Source: Beta vulgaris subsp. vulgaris
Taxonomy: Eukaryota; Streptophyta; Magnoliopsida; Caryophyllales; Amaranthaceae
Assembly (NCBI RefSeq): GCF_026745355.1
Contig: NC_079210.1
Coordinates: 24,814,798-24,878,797 of the forward strand
Direction of reading: 5' to 3'
DNA length: 64,000 nt
This document shows, in pieces, positions 59,387 through 64,000 of the stretch (its first letter is position 1; every line of letters starts with the position of its first letter). The position numbers and the translations under genes are program-made. The notes under the pieces are model-generated. The model saw nothing but the letters and a program-made list of their open reading frames with translations. It did not search any database and was not told the DNA's origin.

Positions 59387-61130
59387 TGTAGACACATAAT
59401 CATGTCTCCCCATTTAAGTACTCAATGATAAAACATATCGCGGTCTTAATTCGTCTGACCCAAGGGGAGAACACTCCGAAGAGCCTAGCCCAAAAGTATT
59501 TTTAAACCATAAAGCTTTTATTTATTTGCATTTAAGATACAAAATCCTATTTTAAAGGCCAATTAAGTATTGCTGATAATTAATTGTATTTTGAACCCAC
59601 AGATTAAAGATTTTGAGCCCAATCCTTTGAAAAGCCCAATTAATCATTCATGATAATTAATTGTATCTATTTATTAGTTTAATATATATTTTCAGAAATA
59701 ATTTTTTTTTTAAATGTAAAGGATTTAAAATTAAAATCAAATTTTATCTCGTAAAATAGGTGCCTTCCAGATTGAAAGATAAAAGATAAAAAAGAATCTT
59801 TAGAAAATCGTGTTAAACAAAAAAGGGTGGTAGGATTGATTTTGCGTATGGCGCACAGGCTGGAATGTGCTCAATGCACCAATCTGCGCGTGACACGTGG
59901 CTTTGCGTGTCACACACAACTGTGCTTCTAACACACCCTACTGTGGGACGTGCAATTTTATTTCTTATCTTTTTTTCTATTTTCCTACAAATAAGCTACT
60001 GATTTTTTTGGATCCAATCACAGTCTTACACCCAAATAGTTGCTATCTCTCAAGGCGAAAATACTTCTAGGGTGTTTGAAAATATTATGTGTTCGTTCTT
60101 TGGTATAAACTTTGTTATGAGTCGTGTTAAGTAGAGGCCATCAATGGCAAATTTGATTCCTGATCTTATTCCTACCCTCACCCTCGAACTCAATCTATAA
60201 TTTAATGACCATTAATGGAGTCATGACGGGAAAATCTACATTCAATAAGTCCATAAGTTGTCCCTACGATTATCCAATATCCAATCAGGCTTATAAGTAT
60301 TTCCTCAAAAACTTGTTGGAAACTTCGAAAACGTTTTCAAATAAAACCTTTACAATGAGGTAGTCAAATACGCCTCCGATCCCTAATTTTTGCATTTTTT
60401 TGAAGCTCCAATCCTTAATTCCTATATCAAAGCATTATTTGATGCACGAAACAGATTTTTAAAATTCCATAATTGAAATAATCTATGAAGAACTTCAACA
60501 ATTGCTGGCGAAAAAAGGAGGAAAATCTGGAACTTTTACCAACAATGGCAACTTCTGTTCTTATGGAGCTTAATCTACACAGTTAGGTATGAATCCGAGT
60601 TTCTTTAGCTAAAATTTTGAGCTTAAATTCTGGAATTTGTGTTGCTTGATTGTTGAAATTGCTAAACTATTTGGATTCATTGTCAAGTTTGCTTTTTGAT
60701 TCGGCTGCAAATTCCATGCCAATGCTGCGTTGCAGGTCTTCTGCAAATTGATTGTAATTCCTCTTCCATCAGAGTCGTCGGGCCGGGGTAATTTTCACGA
60801 CATCCACAGCTGCTAACACTAGCTACGGTACGACATTAATAGTTTTGGATGAGATGAAAGTGGAAAGTATGGAAGTGAAGGTTTAACAATGGAGGTTAAG
60901 ATTAGAGAAGAGGAGAAGTGAGAGTAGTGGTGGTTATTTGGAACATTCATCACCGGAAAATAAGGAGAGAAAACGTTGGAATAGAATGGAAAATTGCTGG
61001 TGTTGGAAAACTGAAACTAGGATGGCCTTAAATTGGAAAATTGGGTTGTTTTACACGTGTGAATGAAGGTATTACACAAGAATATATGGATAGCGATTAC
61101 ACCTAATAATTAATGTGATAGATTATATAT
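59387..61130 (+). mobile_element. Probable Tat/Ogre-like 3' LTR (end uncertain)
   Basis: Starts TGTAGACACATAATCATG. The body is non-coding. I could not fix the right end; it is somewhere before the tandem duplication or the helicase fragment. No target duplication found. Confidence 0.4.
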
Positions 61131-61132
61131 AT

Positions 61133-61286
61133 ATTCTGAAATACTATCTTGTATACTACATTAGTGGTTACTTTCAAAATCCCGCAACCTCTATTACCTA
61201 TATTTAAATATTCTGAAATACTATCTTGTATACTACATTAGTGGTTACTTTCAAGATCCCGCAACCTCTATTACCTATATTTAAAT
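61133..61286. repeat. 77 bp tandem duplication
   Basis: 61133-61209 and 61210-61286 differ by one base (AAAATCCC against AAGATCCC). Confidence 0.92.
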
Positions 61287-61389
61287 CTTCAAACCCCTTT
61301 TGCAGGTAACATGATAATGACACATTGAATTTCTGTGAATGAAACCGGATGAGGGAGATATATAAGACACTGTGAGATAGAGACTCCTT

Positions 61390-61870
61390 AGCTTTTATTG
61401 ATCGTTATTGCAAAGCACACAACCAAAAGGAACTATTTTCTCTAATCTAATGGAAAATCTTATTGCTTCTGATGGGGTTAGTGTCATTCATGGAATAAAT
61501 TAAAACCCGCTTCCGGATACTATAACAACCTCAGTAATGCGATTAACGAGGTGCTTAACGACCAATTTCATACCATTGCACAACCGAGTAGCGTGGTCGA
61601 CATTCCTTAGGAGCATCTGCCCCTCCCTCCAGCCTTGTACTGTGATTTGGTAATCCCCAACGTTTAATTGTATTCAAGAATTTGGTAGAGTATATCTCAT
61701 GAATTTCAAAGTTCCCTTCCTCCATTGAAGTTGCATATGAGCTACAATAAGTTATTTCTTCCCTTGGAAAATGGGACAACACATGATCATAACCACCTCA
61801 ACAATCTCATTGGTTGGAGTTCCCATATATAATCCTTGAGGCCAGGGTATGTTCTCTAGACTTCAGCCGC
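61390..61870 (-). pseudogene. PIF1/Helitron-type DNA helicase fragment
   Basis: Minus-strand translation in shifting frames gives TPTNEIVEVV (about 61830), LSHFPREEITYCSS, the open piece YSTKFLNTIKRWGLPNHSTRL (61555-61782 ORF), then MLLRNVDHATRLCNGMKLVV (about 61595-61540), ITEVVIVSGSGF, and toward 61390 the CNNDQ remnant. The order matches the C-terminal part of PIF1-like helicases, most often found in plant Helitrons (motifs ..PTN.., LPNH.L, MLLRN.D...GLCNGT). PIF1 enzymes unwind DNA 5' to 3'. Frame changes and the missing N-terminal half make it a relic. No Rep domain or Helitron terminus is visible. The gypsy LTR at 61928 may have cut it. Confidence 0.72.
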
Positions 61871-61927
61871 AATAGAGTAATCTCCCCCATTTATTAGTGT
61901 TTCATCAGGAATACATTGGCCTCCCCA

Positions 61928-64000
61928 TGTAATACTCAGTATTTTTAGTGAGTTATTAGTTGTAATTTTTTAAAAAGGTTTTATATACTAAAAGGCTTTT
62001 TATCAATTATTAAGGTTTTAAATAGGCTTTTATATTAAATTATGGGTTTTTCAAATAAATTCTAGCCCAAATTATATATTGGGCCTAAGTTCACAAATCT
62101 AATCCAAGTAATTGGTTAATAAAATTAAAAAATATTTAAAAAAGAAAATTCCAAAAAGATTTACAAAAAAAAAATCAAAGCTTTGATGCAGCTCACCGCC
62201 AGGGAGCTAAGTATGTGTATCAAATTGGTTTTTTTTTTTTAATTATCTTTTGGTTAAATTAGCATCTAGACTATTTATCTTATGAAATATTCCTCTATTC
62301 TAGCTATATGATAATAAAAGATAGTGTATCCTAGCTAAAATTAATTATCTTTTCTCAAAAATCTATCTTTTAGTTTCCTAATCCTTTTCCGATTCTTCTT
62401 TTCCAACTAGTATAAATAGGGGTCTCTACCCATCATATTCTTCACACCAAATTTGAGAAATAAATCTCTTTTCTCAAATTTAAACTCTCTCTCCCTCTTA
62501 GCCTACCTTTTCTCTTCTCCCTAGTAGTTATTATTATTCAAGGTGCGTGTATATGTAGATCTGTGAATGTTGTTCAGCTAGCATAGTATCATGTTTAGGG
62601 TTATTATTTTAGATTGAAATACATGTTTATGAGTCTTGTTATAAACTTTATGAGTTTTATTATGAAATATTATGATTTGCATGAGTAAGTTAAATTAATG
62701 ACTTATTATGAGCATGCTAGTAGTTAGTTAAATTTATTTTTGATAGGTAGAATATAATGAACTATATACGATGAACTATGTTCCGTTACCAATTGTATAA
62801 CACTTCTGTCATAACTTTTAATACTTTTGTCCTTATCACTTTATTGCTAAGCCACTGTATGTTAACCCCCAAACTCAAAATCTATGTGTTTGAAATTGTA
62901 TGAAAGTTGGAACCTCGCTGTTATAGTTTAAGAATCGTAGATGCCTTCTTTGTTTTTGCCTAATGAAACTTCCATATTCCTTCTTCCACTAACCACAGTA
63001 GTAACATGTTAGTCTTCACCCATTGTCTTGTTTTTGTCTTTCTTCAAATTTCATAATTCCATTAAACAAATCATATGCGTACCTAATTATATTAGCATAA
63101 TTATTATTAGTATTCATATTAGTATTATCATGAAAATTATTATTTCATGTATGATCAATAAGATCTTTCAAGATTATTTCATGAACAAGTTATATATTTT
63201 ATATGCCTTTACATGGCTAAAGTTTTATACTCTCTCCGTCCCATAATATAGTGCTCACTTCTCATTTTTCACAAGAATTAAGGAAAATGGAAGGAGTATT
63301 AGGATTTCACAAAAATATATATTTAAGTAAATGTTTTTGGGTACTTTTGTCTTGGAACTAGTTTTTTTTCTTCTTTTTCCTACAAAATAAAATGAAAGAG
63401 CAATAAATGTTCCTTAAAATGGTGTAAAACAATAAATAGGGGCACATATTTCAAAAGAAAGGTAGGGGTATTTTGAAAAGTTTTATGTAGGAATGAAGGA
63501 TAATTTAGTCTAAACAAATTGATAAAAAGGAAAATAGGTACAACATTTTGGGACACCCAAAAAGGAATGCAAGCACTATATTATGGGACGGATGGAGTAA
63601 AAGAATTACTATTCTTATAAAGGAGGATTATTTTCGAAAGATTTCTCTTAGTTATATGATCTTTTATGATCATAATTATAAAGAGGCCACGGCTTGTTAT
63701 TTATTAGCAAGAACGGTAGCTTTTATATTATTTACCCATGTACTTTTTGCATAAGTCATGTGGACAAGGTAGTTCCCCTCGTAATAGACTCATTAAGGAA
63801 TACTAAATTTGGGGGGTGTGCACACTTTAGGAAAGGTACATAGGCAAGGAAAAGGAGTTTTATTAAAGTTATATACTTTATATTATACAAGTTATTACAA
63901 GTATCCAAGGAAGGGTTATATGAATATTTTTGAATGTTTAATAAAGTATTTAAATTTCCGCATATACATAGACTCAGTATTTCTTTTACTGAAACACATT
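61928..64000 (+). mobile_element. Gypsy LTR, runs off the window; inverse copy of 23047-24403
   Basis: Starts TGTAATACTCAGTATTTTT, matching the minus-strand start of the LTR at 24403. 63600-63990 matches the reverse complement of 23780-23395. A TATA box TATAAATAG sits at 62411. The MITE at 63230-63597 is a later insertion. The left flank CCCCA (61923-61927) would be the target duplication. Confidence 0.78.
63230..63597. mobile_element. Stowaway-like MITE (368 bp)
   Basis: Ends CTCTCTCCGTCCCATAATAT and (reverse complement) CTCCATCCGTCCCATAATAT, flanked by TA on both sides (63228-63229, 63598-63599). These are the ends and target site of Tc1/mariner-type Stowaway MITEs. Non-coding. Confidence 0.92.

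Overview
This is plant nuclear DNA: one intron-rich host gene surrounded by nested transposable elements. The gene has GT-AG introns. The elements belong to plant families: Sirevirus-like and Ivana-like Ty1/copia, Athila-, Tekay- and Tat/Ogre-like Ty3/gypsy, CACTA, hAT, Harbinger-like and Stowaway-like. A eudicot is likely. A Caryophyllales/Amaranthaceae origin is only a weak guess from the look of the repeats. No tRNA or rRNA gene, CRISPR array or prokaryotic operon was seen.

Layout. 1-5846: 3' half of a Sirevirus-like copia element (decayed RT/RNase H, decayed extra ORF, polypurine tract, 3' LTR). 5847-10455: mostly decayed sequence with a possible CACTA remnant, a gypsy-type LTR and a scrap of gypsy integrase. 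10456 to about 22240: a large CACTA element. Its genes lie on the minus strand (TNP2 transposase, then a second gene with an Ulp1-like protease end), and its left end carries a row of hairpins. A 2.9 kb solo LTR with a perfect TGGAG target duplication splits TNP2. 22251-24650: microsatellites, a 601 bp hAT element, and a minus-strand gypsy LTR with its polypurine tract. 24650-34994: an Ivana-like copia element. It is split at a TACTC target site by a 7.23 kb Athila-like element that has both LTRs, a tRNA-Asp primer site and gag-protease but no reverse transcriptase.

35228-52117 (+): the one convincing host gene. It has eight exons and reads continuously as an 884-residue SNF2 ATPase of the SWI2/CHR9 (ERCC6L2-like) type. 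All splice junctions are GT/AG and the reading frame is kept throughout, so it looks functional. Its introns hold a 160 bp perfect duplication, a 2.5 kb gag-only retrotransposon on the opposite strand, and a 2.2 kb Harbinger-like element. The Ivana 3' LTR ends 233 bp before the start codon.

52118-64000: a 3.9 kb hAT element with target duplication CCCATATA, a minisatellite with a 46/47-base period, a Tat/Ogre-like polypurine tract and LTR start, a PIF1/Helitron helicase fragment, and a gypsy LTR that runs off the window and carries a Stowaway-like MITE. The nesting gives a partial order of insertion: Athila after Ivana; solo LTR after CACTA; the 601 bp hAT after the gypsy LTR; MITE after the right-hand LTR.
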